Shown: positions 16,784 to 25,240 of the stretch, in pieces
Layout of the letters: every line of letters starts with the position of its first letter
Position numbering within the stretch: the first letter of the stretch is position 1
Source: Bacteroidota bacterium
GTDB lineage: Bacteria; Bacteroidota; Bacteroidia; Bacteroidales; Prolixibacteraceae
Direction: 5' to 3'
DNA length: 64,000 nucleotides
Assembly (NCBI GenBank): GCA_023251455.1
Contig: JAHEYT010000033.1
Location: 1 to 64,000 of the forward strand
Notes under the pieces: generated by a model
Databases searched by the model: none
What the model was told of the DNA's origin: nothing
The model's input: the letters and a program-made list of their open reading frames with translations, nothing else
Program-made: the position numbers and the translations under genes

Positions 16784-19129
16784 ATGGGAAAAGATATTTC
16801 AGTATATAAAAAATTCATACGCCTTTTTTGGTATGTATATGCTGCCGGAGTTGTTGCTGTATTCCTGATGTTTTTTATGATTGCCCAGGGGTGGATGGGT
16901 TTTATGCCATCGTTTGAGGATCTTGAAAATCCGGAAAGTTTACTTGCTTCCGAAGTTGTTTCATCTGATGGGGTTGTAATGGGCACGTATTTCAAGGAAA
17001 ACCGAAGTTTTGTGAACTACGATGAAATTAGTCCTGTATTAATTGATGCATTGGTGGCAACCGAAGACGTGAGGTTTTACAACCATTCGGGAATCGATAT
17101 CCGTGGACTGATAAGGGTTGTGAAAGGTATTGTGACAGCCAACTCCAATTCAGGCGGAGGAAGTACAATTAGTCAGCAACTCGCCAAAATGCTTTTCCCC
17201 CGCGACAATCTTGACAATAAACTGGAGTTGATTTTCAGGAAGTTTAAAGAATGGGTGATTGCGGTAAAACTTGAAAAAAGTTATACCAAAGAGGAAATTC
17301 TGACCATGTACCTAAATAAGTATGACTTTCTGAACCTGGCTGTAGGAATTAAATCGGCTGCATTGGTCTATTTTAATACAACACCCGGGGAATTGAATCT
17401 GGAACAGTCGGCTATGTTGGTTGGGATGGCTAAAAATTCGTCGCTGTATAATCCGGTTCGTCGACCTGAACTTACGCTTCAACGCCGGAATGTGGTATTG
17501 GCTCAAATGCAAAAAAACGGTTTCATCTCGAAAGATGTTCGCAACGCAGCACAGGCTCAGCCTTTAAATTTGGATTACCACAAAGTGGATTTCAAAACCG
17601 GACTGGCGCCATATTTCAGGGAATACCTTCGTCAGGCTTTGAATGCGGATCAGCCAAAACGATCGGATTACGCTGCATGGCAAATGCAGAAATATAAAGA
17701 AGATTCAGTTGACTGGGTGACGAATCCACTCTACGGATGGTGTAAAAAGAATCAGAAGGCTGATGGCTCTACCTATAATTTATATCGCGATGGGTTAAGG
17801 ATTATTACCACCATCGACTCGCGAATGCAAACATATGCCGAAGAGGCTTTGAATTTTCACCTGAGGAAAAACTTACAGCCTTCCTTTAATAAACACTTAC
17901 GGAATCTAAAAAACAAGCCTTTCTCGAACGATTTGTCGACAGAAGCAGTTGATGGAATCATGGAAACGGCAATTAAGCAGACCAAACGGTATTGGTTAGC
18001 GAAAAATAGCGGAAAATCGTGGGACGATATTAAGCGTATGTTCAATCATCCGGTCGAGATGGCAGTGTTTTCATACAAAGGAGATCGCGATACAATCATG
18101 TCACCACTCGATTCGATGAGATATTATTATAGCATTTTCAGGTCATCTTTCATGTCGATGGAAGTTAGGACTGGTCAGGTGAAAGCGTATGTTGGAGGAC
18201 CAGATTACCGTCATTTTATGTACGACATGGTAAAGGGTGGAAAGCGCCAGGTGGGATCGACCGTGAAACCATTCTTGTACACATTGGCTATGCAGAATGG
18301 TATGTCGCCATGTAGTAAGGTACCTAATGTTCCTCAGCAATTTATTTTACCTGACGGTGCGATATGGGAAGCTAAAAACTCTGGAAAAACTAAGTTTGAT
18401 GATAAAATGGTGACCCTGAAATGGGGTTTAGCTCACTCAGTCAATCAGGTTTCGGCATGGGTAATGAAACAGTTTAATCCTCAGTCGGTAGCCGATATTA
18501 TGAAAAAAATGGGTGTTTACAGCCCAATCGATCCGGTTCCTTCCATGTTTCTGGGTACATCAGATGTTACTTTGTACGAAATGATTGGGGCTTATGGAAC
18601 GTTTGCGAATAAAGGAGTTTTTACCCAGCCTATTTTCGTGACCCGCATCGAAGACCGCCATGGAAATATTATTTCAACATTCAGGTCTGAAAGGCATGAT
18701 GCCATTGATGAGCAAACAGCTTACCTGATGACTGATTTAATGCGCGGTGTTGTTGATGCTGGATCAGGAGGACGATTGCGCTGGAGTCCGGATTATGGAG
18801 GCTTTAAAGGTCCGATTGCTGCTAAAACAGGAACCACACAGAACCACTCTGATGGTTGGTTCATTGGAATTACCCCACAACTGGTGAATGGGGCATGGAC
18901 CGGAGCTGAATTGAGAAGTATTCACTTTGAAGATTTGCAATCGGGTCAGGGGGCGCGGATGGCCCTTCCTATTTGGGGATATTACATGCGAAAAGTATAT
19001 GCTGATCGCAGTTTGCCATATCGTGATCAGGTTGATTTTGAACGGCCTGCGAATTTTTCGGTGAACGTTAATTGCGACGATCCTGAGAGCATTGAGCAGA
19101 GTTTGGATAATTCGGAGGAATTCTTTTAG
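16784..19129 (+). CDS. class A penicillin-binding protein (PBP1A type)
   Basis: This 781-residue bifunctional murein synthase has one N-terminal membrane helix (about residues 10-35). The GT51 glycosyltransferase domain carries catalytic Glu94 in 'ATEDVRFYNHSGID' and 'GGGSTISQQLAKML'. The transpeptidase domain has Ser492 in the SxxK motif 'GSTVKPF', SxN in 'HSVNQVS' and KTGTT at 681-685. The protein polymerises and cross-links peptidoglycan in the periplasm. The open frame begins further upstream at a GTG (16667), but ATG 16784 (MGKDISVYKKF) gives the typical short cytoplasmic tail and lies after the candidate promoter. It stands alone and is convergent with tatA. Confidence 0.94.
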   Translation: MGKDISVYKKFIRLFWYVYAAGVVAVFLMFFMIAQGWMGFMPSFEDLENPESLLASEVVSSDGVVMGTYFKENRSFVNYDEISPVLIDALVATEDVRFYNHSGIDIRGLIRVVKGIVTANSNSGGGSTISQQLAKMLFPRDNLDNKLELIFRKFKEWVIAVKLEKSYTKEEILTMYLNKYDFLNLAVGIKSAALVYFNTTPGELNLEQSAMLVGMAKNSSLYNPVRRPELTLQRRNVVLAQMQKNGFISKDVRNAAQAQPLNLDYHKVDFKTGLAPYFREYLRQALNADQPKRSDYAAWQMQKYKEDSVDWVTNPLYGWCKKNQKADGSTYNLYRDGLRIITTIDSRMQTYAEEALNFHLRKNLQPSFNKHLRNLKNKPFSNDLSTEAVDGIMETAIKQTKRYWLAKNSGKSWDDIKRMFNHPVEMAVFSYKGDRDTIMSPLDSMRYYYSIFRSSFMSMEVRTGQVKAYVGGPDYRHFMYDMVKGGKRQVGSTVKPFLYTLAMQNGMSPCSKVPNVPQQFILPDGAIWEAKNSGKTKFDDKMVTLKWGLAHSVNQVSAWVMKQFNPQSVADIMKKMGVYSPIDPVPSMFLGTSDVTLYEMIGAYGTFANKGVFTQPIFVTRIEDRHGNIISTFRSERHDAIDEQTAYLMTDLMRGVVDAGSGGRLRWSPDYGGFKGPIAAKTGTTQNHSDGWFIGITPQLVNGAWTGAELRSIHFEDLQSGQGARMALPIWGYYMRKVYADRSLPYRDQVDFERPANFSVNVNCDDPESIEQSLDNSEEFF

Positions 19130-19230
19130 GGGATGAATTGCCTGGAGTTAATTTTTCCTCAATATCTTATCATATATCAGTACAACCGGCACATACAGCA
19201 GATACATACATGCAAAATTATATAAATTAA

Positions 19231-19299
19231 AAGTGCCTAATATTCGGAGTACCTAGAGCTAAAAAAAACTTTAGGCACTCCGAACTTTAGGCACTCCGC
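19231..19299. repeat. short tandem and inverted repeat between PBP1A and tatA
   Basis: A 16-base unit containing 'ctttaggcactccg' occurs twice in tandem (about 19267-19298), and an inverted, slightly diverged copy lies at 19231-19252 ('agtgcctaa', 'cggagtacctag'). The copies can fold into alternative hairpins with a run of eight A between them, so on the minus strand the structure could act as a tatA terminator. The tandem unit makes it look like a small repeat element rather than a plain terminator. Confidence 0.6.
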
Positions 19300-19313
19300 A
19301 CTATTAATTCGTA

Positions 19314-19511
19314 TTATTTTTCGATTTTTTCTGCGTCTTTCTTTGGTTCCTCTTCATCAGCTTTTGATGCATTCTTGAATTCTTTTATACCTTTTCCCAA
19401 ACCTTTCATCAATTCAGGGATTTTGGTTCCGCCAAACATCAACACAACCACAACCAACACAACAATAAGCTCCTGAGGTCCAATAACACCGGCGATAATT
19501 AATAAGTTCAT
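19314..19511 (-). CDS. tatA: Sec-independent twin-arginine translocase subunit TatA/E
   Basis: This 65-residue protein has one N-terminal membrane helix, the conserved '[20 protein letters not shown]' hinge and amphipathic helix, and a charged C-terminal tail. It is the pore-forming TatA/E subunit that moves folded proteins with RR signal peptides across the inner membrane. No tatC is next to it, which is usual in Bacteroidota. It follows rseP by 70 bases. A possible Tat client in the window is the glycosidase at 51549, with its 'ERRTFLK' signal. Confidence 0.92.
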   Translation of the reverse strand: MNLLIIAGVIGPQELIVVLVVVVLMFGGTKIPELMKGLGKGIKEFKNASKADEEEPKKDAEKIEK

Positions 19512-19581
19512 ACTATAAAGTTTAAATGGTTTTACAATTTTAATGGTTTACAAAAGTAACAAAAATTACAGATTCAGATAT

Positions 19582-20910
19582 TTATTTGAATAGTTTAAAA
19601 ATATCATTTCCATTGGCAAAAAGTACCAGCGTAAGTAATAATACCATTCCGGCAATTTGTGCGTATTCCAGAAATTTATCATTAGGCTTGCGTCCGGTAA
19701 TCATTTCGAAAAGAAGAAACATCACATGACCTCCATCAAGCGCTGGAATAGGCAAAAGATTCATCACACCCAGAATGATCGAAAGGAATGCAGTCATATT
19801 CCAGAAGTCGAACCAACTCCATGCCCCAGGGAAAATATTGCCGATGGCAATAAAACCGCCCAGGCTTTCGTAGGCTTTGGTCTTTGGCGAGAATATCAGT
19901 TTAAACTGTTTCAGATAATCGCTAATTGTGCTAAATCCTCTGTCGATTCCTGCAGGTATCGATTCGATTAAGCTATATTCAACGGTTTTTAATTCGAATA
20001 TTTTAGTTAGATCTTGTTCCAATTGAATCCCAAGAGCGCCAGTTTCAGGAACGATCATAGAGATGTTTAGTTTCTGGTTGTCTCTTAAAACACTTAGATT
20101 GATCTTTTTTCCAATGCTTTCGCGAAGCATGGTTCTGAACTGATCATTGTATTCATACTTAATACTGTCAATTCCCAATATCTTGTCATCGACCATGAGC
20201 CCGGCTTCTTTTGCCGCTGAATTCTTAGGGAACTTTACAATTTTGTAATCGAACGGAATGCGGGGTGAAATGACTACTTTACTTTTAATTAATAAAGCCA
20301 GATCGTCATCTGAGATTTCCACATCAACTTTTTGTCCGTCGCGTTCCACCTGAATGGCCCGTGCCTTGTCAAGAATAACAGTTGGAATAACTTTTCTGAA
20401 GTTTTCAACCTGCATGTTGTCAACAGAAAGGATTTTATCACCATTCTGAAAACCGATTTTAGTTCCTACAGAATCAACTTCAATTCCATATTTCACACTG
20501 GCCGTTGGCAAATACGATTCGCCCCAGGCATATAATATTCCAATATATATAATGAATGCAAGGATGAAATTCATCACGACTCCACCAACCATGATCAGCA
20601 GGCGTTGCCAAGTTTTTTTTGCTCGAAATTCGTATGGTTGCGGTGGTAATTTCATGGCTTCTTTATCCATCGATTCGTCGATCATTCCTGATATTTTCAC
20701 ATAGCCACCCAATGGCAACCAGCCAACACCATATTCGGTATCTCCTTTTTTTACTTTAAAAAGAGAGAACCATGGATCAAAAAACAGATAGAATTTCTCA
20801 ACCCTGGTTTTAAAAAGGCGGGCAAACATAAAATGCCCGAATTCGTGTATAATAACTAAGAGAGATAAACTTAGAATAAGTTGAGCAGCTTTTATCAATA
20901 CTATTTCCAT
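19582..20910 (-). CDS. rseP: RIP site-2 metalloprotease RseP
   Basis: This 442-residue integral membrane zinc protease has the HExxH motif at residues 22-26 ('IIHEFGHFMFAR') in the first helix and 'LPIPALDGGHVMFLL' near the C terminus, which supplies the third zinc ligand. One or two PDZ-like domains lie between (around 'GDKILSVDNMQVENF' and 'LMVDDKILGIDSI'). Such proteases cut anti-sigma factors or leftover signal peptides within the membrane. The order M23 peptidase-dxr-rseP, with short gaps (18 bases to dxr), suggests one operon; dxr-rseP linkage is common in bacteria. Confidence 0.94.
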   Translation of the reverse strand: MEIVLIKAAQLILSLSLLVIIHEFGHFMFARLFKTRVEKFYLFFDPWFSLFKVKKGDTEYGVGWLPLGGYVKISGMIDESMDKEAMKLPPQPYEFRAKKTWQRLLIMVGGVVMNFILAFIIYIGILYAWGESYLPTASVKYGIEVDSVGTKIGFQNGDKILSVDNMQVENFRKVIPTVILDKARAIQVERDGQKVDVEISDDDLALLIKSKVVISPRIPFDYKIVKFPKNSAAKEAGLMVDDKILGIDSIKYEYNDQFRTMLRESIGKKINLSVLRDNQKLNISMIVPETGALGIQLEQDLTKIFELKTVEYSLIESIPAGIDRGFSTISDYLKQFKLIFSPKTKAYESLGGFIAIGNIFPGAWSWFDFWNMTAFLSIILGVMNLLPIPALDGGHVMFLLFEMITGRKPNDKFLEYAQIAGMVLLLTLVLFANGNDIFKLFK

Positions 20911-20928
20911 CGACTGTTTTTTCTGTTT

Positions 20929-22101
20929 TTAAATCTTTTGTTTCGCCTGACTTTTTACCATGGCAGATGTCAATATCCTGACTTCCTTATCCGTTTGAAC
21001 GTAATCCTCCAGATTTGGACTTTTCAAGAATGTCGCCTTTCCCATGGTTTGTTCAATGATTTCGGGCATCTGAAGAAAACTGATTTTATCGTTCAGAAAA
21101 GCCTGTACCACCACTTCGTTTGCTGCGTTTAGAATACAAGGCATATTTCCACCTTGATTCAGTGCTTCAAAAGCGAGTGCAAGGTTACGAAAATTTTTTG
21201 TATTTGGCTGTTCAAATGTTAGTTTGGGGTAATCTAAAAAGCTGAATCGTTTGAATGTTGAAGTCAACCGCTCCGGAAAATTCAGTGCGTATTGGATCGG
21301 CAATTTCATATCGGGCAGTCCCATCTGGGCTTTCATCGACCCATCGCAAAACTGGACCAGCGAATGGATGATACTTTGCGGATGCACCACAACATCAATC
21401 TGTTCAGGCTTTAAGCCAAAAAGCCATTTTGCCTCGATCACCTCGAATCCTTTATTCATCATCGAAGCTGAGTCGATGGTGATTTTGGCGCCCATGTCCC
21501 AGTTGGGGTGTTTCAGGGCATCGGCCTTGGTTACATTTGCCAACTGCTCCATTGAAAATCCACGGAACGGCCCCCCTGAAGCGGTGAGGTAAATCTTTTC
21601 GATTTCGTTGTTGAATTCGCCAACCAGGCATTGGAATATGGCCGAGTGTTCCGAATCAACCGGATAAATATTCACCTTGTGCTCGATTGCAAGCTGGTTT
21701 ATGATTTCGCCAGCAACCACCATCGTTTCCTTGTTTGCAAGGGCAATGTGCTTTCCTGCTTTTATGGCATTGCAAGTTGGTATCAGTCCTGAATATCCAA
21801 CCATTGCAGTAACCACCAAATCAATGGTATCCATCTCAACCACTTGCTGCAAAGCCTCTCTTCCGGCGTAGACTTTAATGGATTCATTTTTCAGGGCTTC
21901 AGTCAATTCGTCGTAATGGCACGAATTCGAGATCACAACCACATTGGGTTGGAATTTCTTTGCCTGATCGATCAATAATTCAATATTGTTGTTTGCGGTC
22001 AGTACTTCAACCTCGAAATGTTCAGGGTTTTGTGCTATAACTTCCAGCGTTTGTGTCCCGATTGAGCCGGTTGACCCCAAAATAGCAATACGTTTCTTCA
22101 T
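20929..22101 (-). CDS. dxr: 1-deoxy-D-xylulose-5-phosphate reductoisomerase
   Basis: This 390-residue enzyme catalyses the NADPH-dependent conversion of DXP to MEP, the committed step of the non-mevalonate isoprenoid pathway. It shows the NADPH site 'ILGSTGSIGTQTLEVI', the metal and substrate motifs 'VDSEHSAIFQCL' and 'LTASGGPFRGF', and 'TIDSASMMNKGFEVIEAKWL'. Isoprenoids made here feed the polyprenyl chain of menaquinone (menA in this window) and undecaprenyl phosphate. It lies 8 bases after the M23 peptidase gene and before rseP. Confidence 0.96.
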   Translation of the reverse strand: MKKRIAILGSTGSIGTQTLEVIAQNPEHFEVEVLTANNNIELLIDQAKKFQPNVVVISNSCHYDELTEALKNESIKVYAGREALQQVVEMDTIDLVVTAMVGYSGLIPTCNAIKAGKHIALANKETMVVAGEIINQLAIEHKVNIYPVDSEHSAIFQCLVGEFNNEIEKIYLTASGGPFRGFSMEQLANVTKADALKHPNWDMGAKITIDSASMMNKGFEVIEAKWLFGLKPEQIDVVVHPQSIIHSLVQFCDGSMKAQMGLPDMKLPIQYALNFPERLTSTFKRFSFLDYPKLTFEQPNTKNFRNLALAFEALNQGGNMPCILNAANEVVVQAFLNDKISFLQMPEIIEQTMGKATFLKSPNLEDYVQTDKEVRILTSAMVKSQAKQKI

Positions 22102-22109
22102 AAACAGGT

Positions 22110-22973
22110 TTAAAAATCAATATAGGTTTCAGGATCAAGGGCCGTGCCATTGTGCCAAAGTTCAAAATGGAGGTGTGGACCGGTGGTCAGCTCTCCACTA
22201 TTTCCCATGATTGCAATCGCATCGCCCGCTTTAACTTTATCACCTACAGTTTTTAGCAACTCAGCATTGTGTTTGTAGGCCGATATGATGTTGTTTTCGT
22301 GCTGTATGTAAATCGAATATCCGGTATCCATTGTCCAGCCGGCGAAAACAACGGTTCCATCAAGAGCACACGATATCCGTGAGTTTGGACTTCCAACAAT
22401 ATCAGCAGCAAGGTGCTCGGTTTTGGTATTAAATTTATTGGTAATTAATCCGCGGAGCGGAGTAAAGAAGTGAATGTTTGCAATGCTTGGCAGCTTCTTC
22501 TGATTTTGTGAAATCGACAGGTTAAGCTTTTCTTCCAGTAATTTATCCTGAAACATTGAATCGGCATTGGAGTTTCGGAACTTTACATCATACGTTTTTA
22601 AACCTGATTCAGATGTTGTTGATTCATCAGCAGGAACATCGCCCTGGAATAAAGTCTTTATCTTGTCGAAATAACTATCCCTGTTTTTAATTTCATTTTC
22701 CAACGAATCGACCAACATATAATTGTAAATAATCTGTTGGCGAACCTTGGCACTTGGATAACCCGGAATGTTCTCGCGTAATGGGGTATAGGCAATAATA
22801 ACGGTAGTGAAAAGAATCAGTAGGATGGCCCCAATACTTCCGAGGGTCAAAACCTTAATCGGGGTAAGTTTGATGCTCCAAACTGTTTGAATCGACGAAT
22901 CATTGTAAATGATTAACCGATAATGGTCTTTCAGCATCTGAAATATTTTCTTTCGAAGCTCCTTTCTGTTCAT
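22110..22973 (-). CDS. M23 family (LytM) metallopeptidase
   Basis: This 287-residue protein has one membrane helix near residues 36-58 ('VLTLGSIGAILLILFTTVII'), a linker with coiled-coil tendency, and a C-terminal LytM/M23 domain. Zinc-site motifs are visible: His and Asp in 'TEHLAADIVG' and the HLH in 'TTGPHLHFELWHNG'. Family members cut peptidoglycan cross-links or act as regulators of cell-wall enzymes in the periplasm. It is the first gene of the M23-dxr-rseP-tatA run, with a candidate promoter just upstream. Confidence 0.9.
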   Translation of the reverse strand: MNRKELRKKIFQMLKDHYRLIIYNDSSIQTVWSIKLTPIKVLTLGSIGAILLILFTTVIIAYTPLRENIPGYPSAKVRQQIIYNYMLVDSLENEIKNRDSYFDKIKTLFQGDVPADESTTSESGLKTYDVKFRNSNADSMFQDKLLEEKLNLSISQNQKKLPSIANIHFFTPLRGLITNKFNTKTEHLAADIVGSPNSRISCALDGTVVFAGWTMDTGYSIYIQHENNIISAYKHNAELLKTVGDKVKAGDAIAIMGNSGELTTGPHLHFELWHNGTALDPETYIDF

Positions 22974-22992
22974 TGTCCGATTTTTCGCACAA

Positions 22993-23021
22993 CAAAATTA
23001 GAAGAATTTAGAGAAAACAAA
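22993..23021 (-). promoter_or_regulatory. candidate promoter of the M23-dxr-rseP-tatA run
   Basis: On the minus strand TTTG (23021-23018) is followed after 17 bases by TAATTTTG (23000-22993), which fits the Bacteroidota -33/-7 consensus. The -7 element ends 20 bases before the ATG at 22973. Confidence 0.55.
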
Positions 23022-23116
23022 CCGACAGCTCAGTTTATTAATACTTTTTAACGATGCGATTCAGAAAACATCAAATATTTTTTCGTTCCTAATTAGGAAA
23101 ATCTAAAAGTATCGTC

Positions 23117-23124
23117 TATATTTG
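23117..23124 (+). promoter_or_regulatory. candidate -7 element TATATTTG upstream of tRNA-Met
   Basis: TATATTTG is a perfect TAnnTTTG match lying 71 bases before the tRNA. No clear -33 TTG was found at 17-23 bases upstream, so the call rests on the -7 box alone. Confidence 0.4.
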
Positions 23125-23195
23125 CACCCGCTTAGCAGAGATAAAATCGGTAAAGCGAAGTTCTAAAAACGACGATACATTATCTAAAGATATAT

Positions 23196-23268
23196 TGCGG
23201 GATGGAGCAGTTGGTAGCTCGTTGGGCTCATAACCCAAAGGCCGTCGGTTCGAGTCCGGCTCCCGCTA
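23196..23268 (+). tRNA. tRNA-Met (CAU), initiator type
   Basis: A full cloverleaf can be folded: acceptor 23196-23202 with 23261-23267, D stem gagc/gctc, anticodon stem ttggg/cccaa with loop ctcataa (anticodon CAT), and T arm gtcgg-ttcgagt-ccggc. The three G-C pairs at the base of the anticodon stem and the unpaired first acceptor position (T1 opposite T72) are features of initiator tRNA-fMet. CCA is not encoded. A terminator follows directly. Confidence 0.93.
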
Positions 23269-23274
23269 CATTTG

Positions 23275-23303
23275 AAAGTCAGTGTTTTACACTGACTTTT
23301 TTT
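23275..23303 (+). terminator. terminator of tRNA-Met
   Basis: A perfect 10-bp stem (23275-23284 with 23290-23299) with a 5-base loop runs into a T-run (23297-23303), seven bases after the tRNA 3' end. Confidence 0.88.
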
Positions 23304-23596
23304 ATGCCCATAAATTTGCGGAGTCAGGAAAAGATCAGTATAAATTTAAATTAAGCCATACATTGTAATCATCGTAAAAAGACGTAAATTTGATAGAAAC
23401 GAAAAGATTTTCAGTAATTATTAACTCAAAACTGGAAAAAGGATCTCTTGTTAAGTGGAATTCATCTATAGAATATGCTCAAGCTTTATTCATACGTAGA
23501 TTCCTGTTTGGTTTAGACAATAATCCCGATTGGTCAGTTTAATCGGGAGTGTAATCTGAACTTGTTGAATTTGTTTTCTACATCAATAATTCAACG
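23304..23596. other. leader/intergenic region before the AraC regulator
   Basis: This AT-rich region contains a good promoter at 23363-23392. A short open frame of 51 codons (23390-23542) has only a TTG start, which overlaps the promoter, and a small inverted repeat tcccgatt/aatcggga lies at 23524-23548. No gene is recognised; the frame may be a gene relic or chance. Confidence 0.5.
23363..23392 (+). promoter_or_regulatory. candidate promoter upstream of AraC-type regulator
   Basis: TTG at 23363-23365 is followed after 19 bases by TAAATTTG at 23385-23392, matching the Bacteroidota -33/-7 consensus. It would give the regulator gene a leader of about 200 bases. Confidence 0.55.
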
Positions 23597-24805
23597 ATGC
23601 TTTTATTCTTTTCTATACTGGGCATTTTCCTATCAGTAATCCTGTTATATTTCAACGCAAGAAAAAATCCGACAGCCATCTATCTTGGTCTTTTCTTTTT
23701 ACTGTTTAGTTTATACGGTTTCTATCAATATGTATTGCTGTATTCAAAGTCAGTCACACTTGTAAGCTTGTTTCTTTATAATATAGCAATTGTCAGTTCC
23801 CCACTTTATTTGATTGGACCGATGCTATACTGGTATATACGTAGTGTTTTGACAGATAATTCCCGTTTGAAACGAAAGGATGTCTGGCATCTGATGCCCA
23901 TGATAATTTTCTTCATTGCTGCAATTCCCCATGCCTTTGTCCCTTGGCATGAGAAAGTTGAGGTCGCCAGAGCTGTTGTTGAGGATCCGGGTTTCATCGT
24001 GGTTTACAGAGCTACTTTATTGTCCAAAATATTCTCGCCTGCATTAGAGTTCCTTACTCGTCCAATAATGGTTTTAGGATACACGCTCTGGTCGTCAGGA
24101 TTATTCGTCAATTATCTGATAAAAAAGAAAGTATCCTTAGTTTTATATAAACAGCAATTTATGAAAAAATGGCTGTGCCTTTTTCTGGGATTTCTGCTGG
24201 TACTGGAGGTAACCCACACTCTTCTCATAATCAAAGCTTTTCAAATACATTTTTCCGAAGTGTTTTTCACACTTAATGTATTTCGGATTTTATCAATCAC
24301 CGGACTTATAGGCCTGTTGATTTCACCATTCTTTTTTCCTGCCATTTTGTATGGATTACCTCGGTTGCCTGAAACGGTATTAGCATCAGACATCGAAATA
24401 GTGAACCCAGACAAGGTTCCTGACAATCCCCAAAAAAAATCAAATCATTTTGAAACCGAATATCTCCTTTCCATCCACCAGAAAGCAGATATCTGCATGA
24501 AGGAAGTTAAACCTTATCTTCAGCCCGATTTTAACCTAGCTCATCTATCGGTTCATACCCAAATCCCGGTTCATCATCTTTCCTATTATTTCAGGGAAGA
24601 AAAAAAACAGCATTTTAACGATTACAGGAACCAATGGCGTATTGATCATGCAAAAAACCTCATCCGTAAGGGCAGGGCAAACGAGTTCACGCTGGAAACA
24701 ATTGGACTGCAATCCGGATTTTCATCCCGCAATACTTTTCTTGCCACCTTTAAAAAAGTGGAAGGAATCACTCCCAGTACTTTCGCATCTCAAATGAAAA
24801 ATTAG
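23597..24805 (+). CDS. membrane-bound AraC family transcriptional regulator
   Basis: This 402-residue protein has about seven hydrophobic helices in the first 255 residues and a C-terminal AraC-type double helix-turn-helix (about residues 300-400). DNA-binding traits are 'FNLAHLSVHTQIPVHHLSYY' for the first helix pair and 'ETIGLQSGFSSRNTFLATFK' with 'GITPSTFAS' for the second. Regulators with a multi-helix membrane sensor fused to an AraC domain are common in Bacteroidota; their ligands are mostly unknown. It is a single gene with its own candidate promoter and lies upstream of the surface protein at 25241, which it might control, but that is only proximity. Confidence 0.85.
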   Translation: MLLFFSILGIFLSVILLYFNARKNPTAIYLGLFFLLFSLYGFYQYVLLYSKSVTLVSLFLYNIAIVSSPLYLIGPMLYWYIRSVLTDNSRLKRKDVWHLMPMIIFFIAAIPHAFVPWHEKVEVARAVVEDPGFIVVYRATLLSKIFSPALEFLTRPIMVLGYTLWSSGLFVNYLIKKKVSLVLYKQQFMKKWLCLFLGFLLVLEVTHTLLIIKAFQIHFSEVFFTLNVFRILSITGLIGLLISPFFFPAILYGLPRLPETVLASDIEIVNPDKVPDNPQKKSNHFETEYLLSIHQKADICMKEVKPYLQPDFNLAHLSVHTQIPVHHLSYYFREEKKQHFNDYRNQWRIDHAKNLIRKGRANEFTLETIGLQSGFSSRNTFLATFKKVEGITPSTFASQMKN

Positions 24806-25240
24806 TATTCAATTTCGGATTCAAGTTCTTGCATCGATTTTCGAAAAACGGTGCAAGGACATCCACGTGTTTTTTTTTAATTTCTGATAGTTGCCGTAAA
24901 TTTCATCAATTATTACTCTTTGTCGTTGCCGAAATCATAAATGAATATGGCAACTGTAATCTGAAATGAGTCAGATAAATAGAATAAGTACCTAGTAAAA
25001 CCTCAACAAGATTACCAACTATGGAAAAATTGTTAGCATGTACAATGACTATTTTAAAACTTGAACAGTTACAAAAAAAAATAATCCTTCAAAGGACTTT
25101 TTTGAAAGTCTTTTTTATTTCACTCATAGTCACTCCTATGGACCAGCCACCATAAATTATAAACGTGGAACTTCTTGTGAACCATTAACACACAAACTAA
25201 TAAATGTTTTTTATTCAATGAATTCTAAAAATCTGATATT
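24806..25240. other. intergenic region upstream of the Ig-like surface protein
   Basis: This 435-base AT-rich region holds a 44-codon open frame (25021-25155, ATG start, no recognised product) and a hairpin with T-run inside that frame (25091-25117). I see no conserved promoter motif. The second half is probably the leader of the 25241 gene. Confidence 0.5.
25091..25117 (+). terminator. hairpin with T-run, terminator or attenuator
   Basis: A 10-bp stem (25091-25100 with 25105-25114, one G-T pair) with a 4-base loop is followed by T residues. It is 124 bases before the start of the 25241 gene and far from the end of the AraC gene, so it could attenuate or end a short transcript. Confidence 0.55.

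Noticed and set aside
23390-23542. 51-codon frame downstream of the tRNA
   Set aside because: The only start is a TTG that overlaps the -7 promoter box; reads like protein but has no recognised family.
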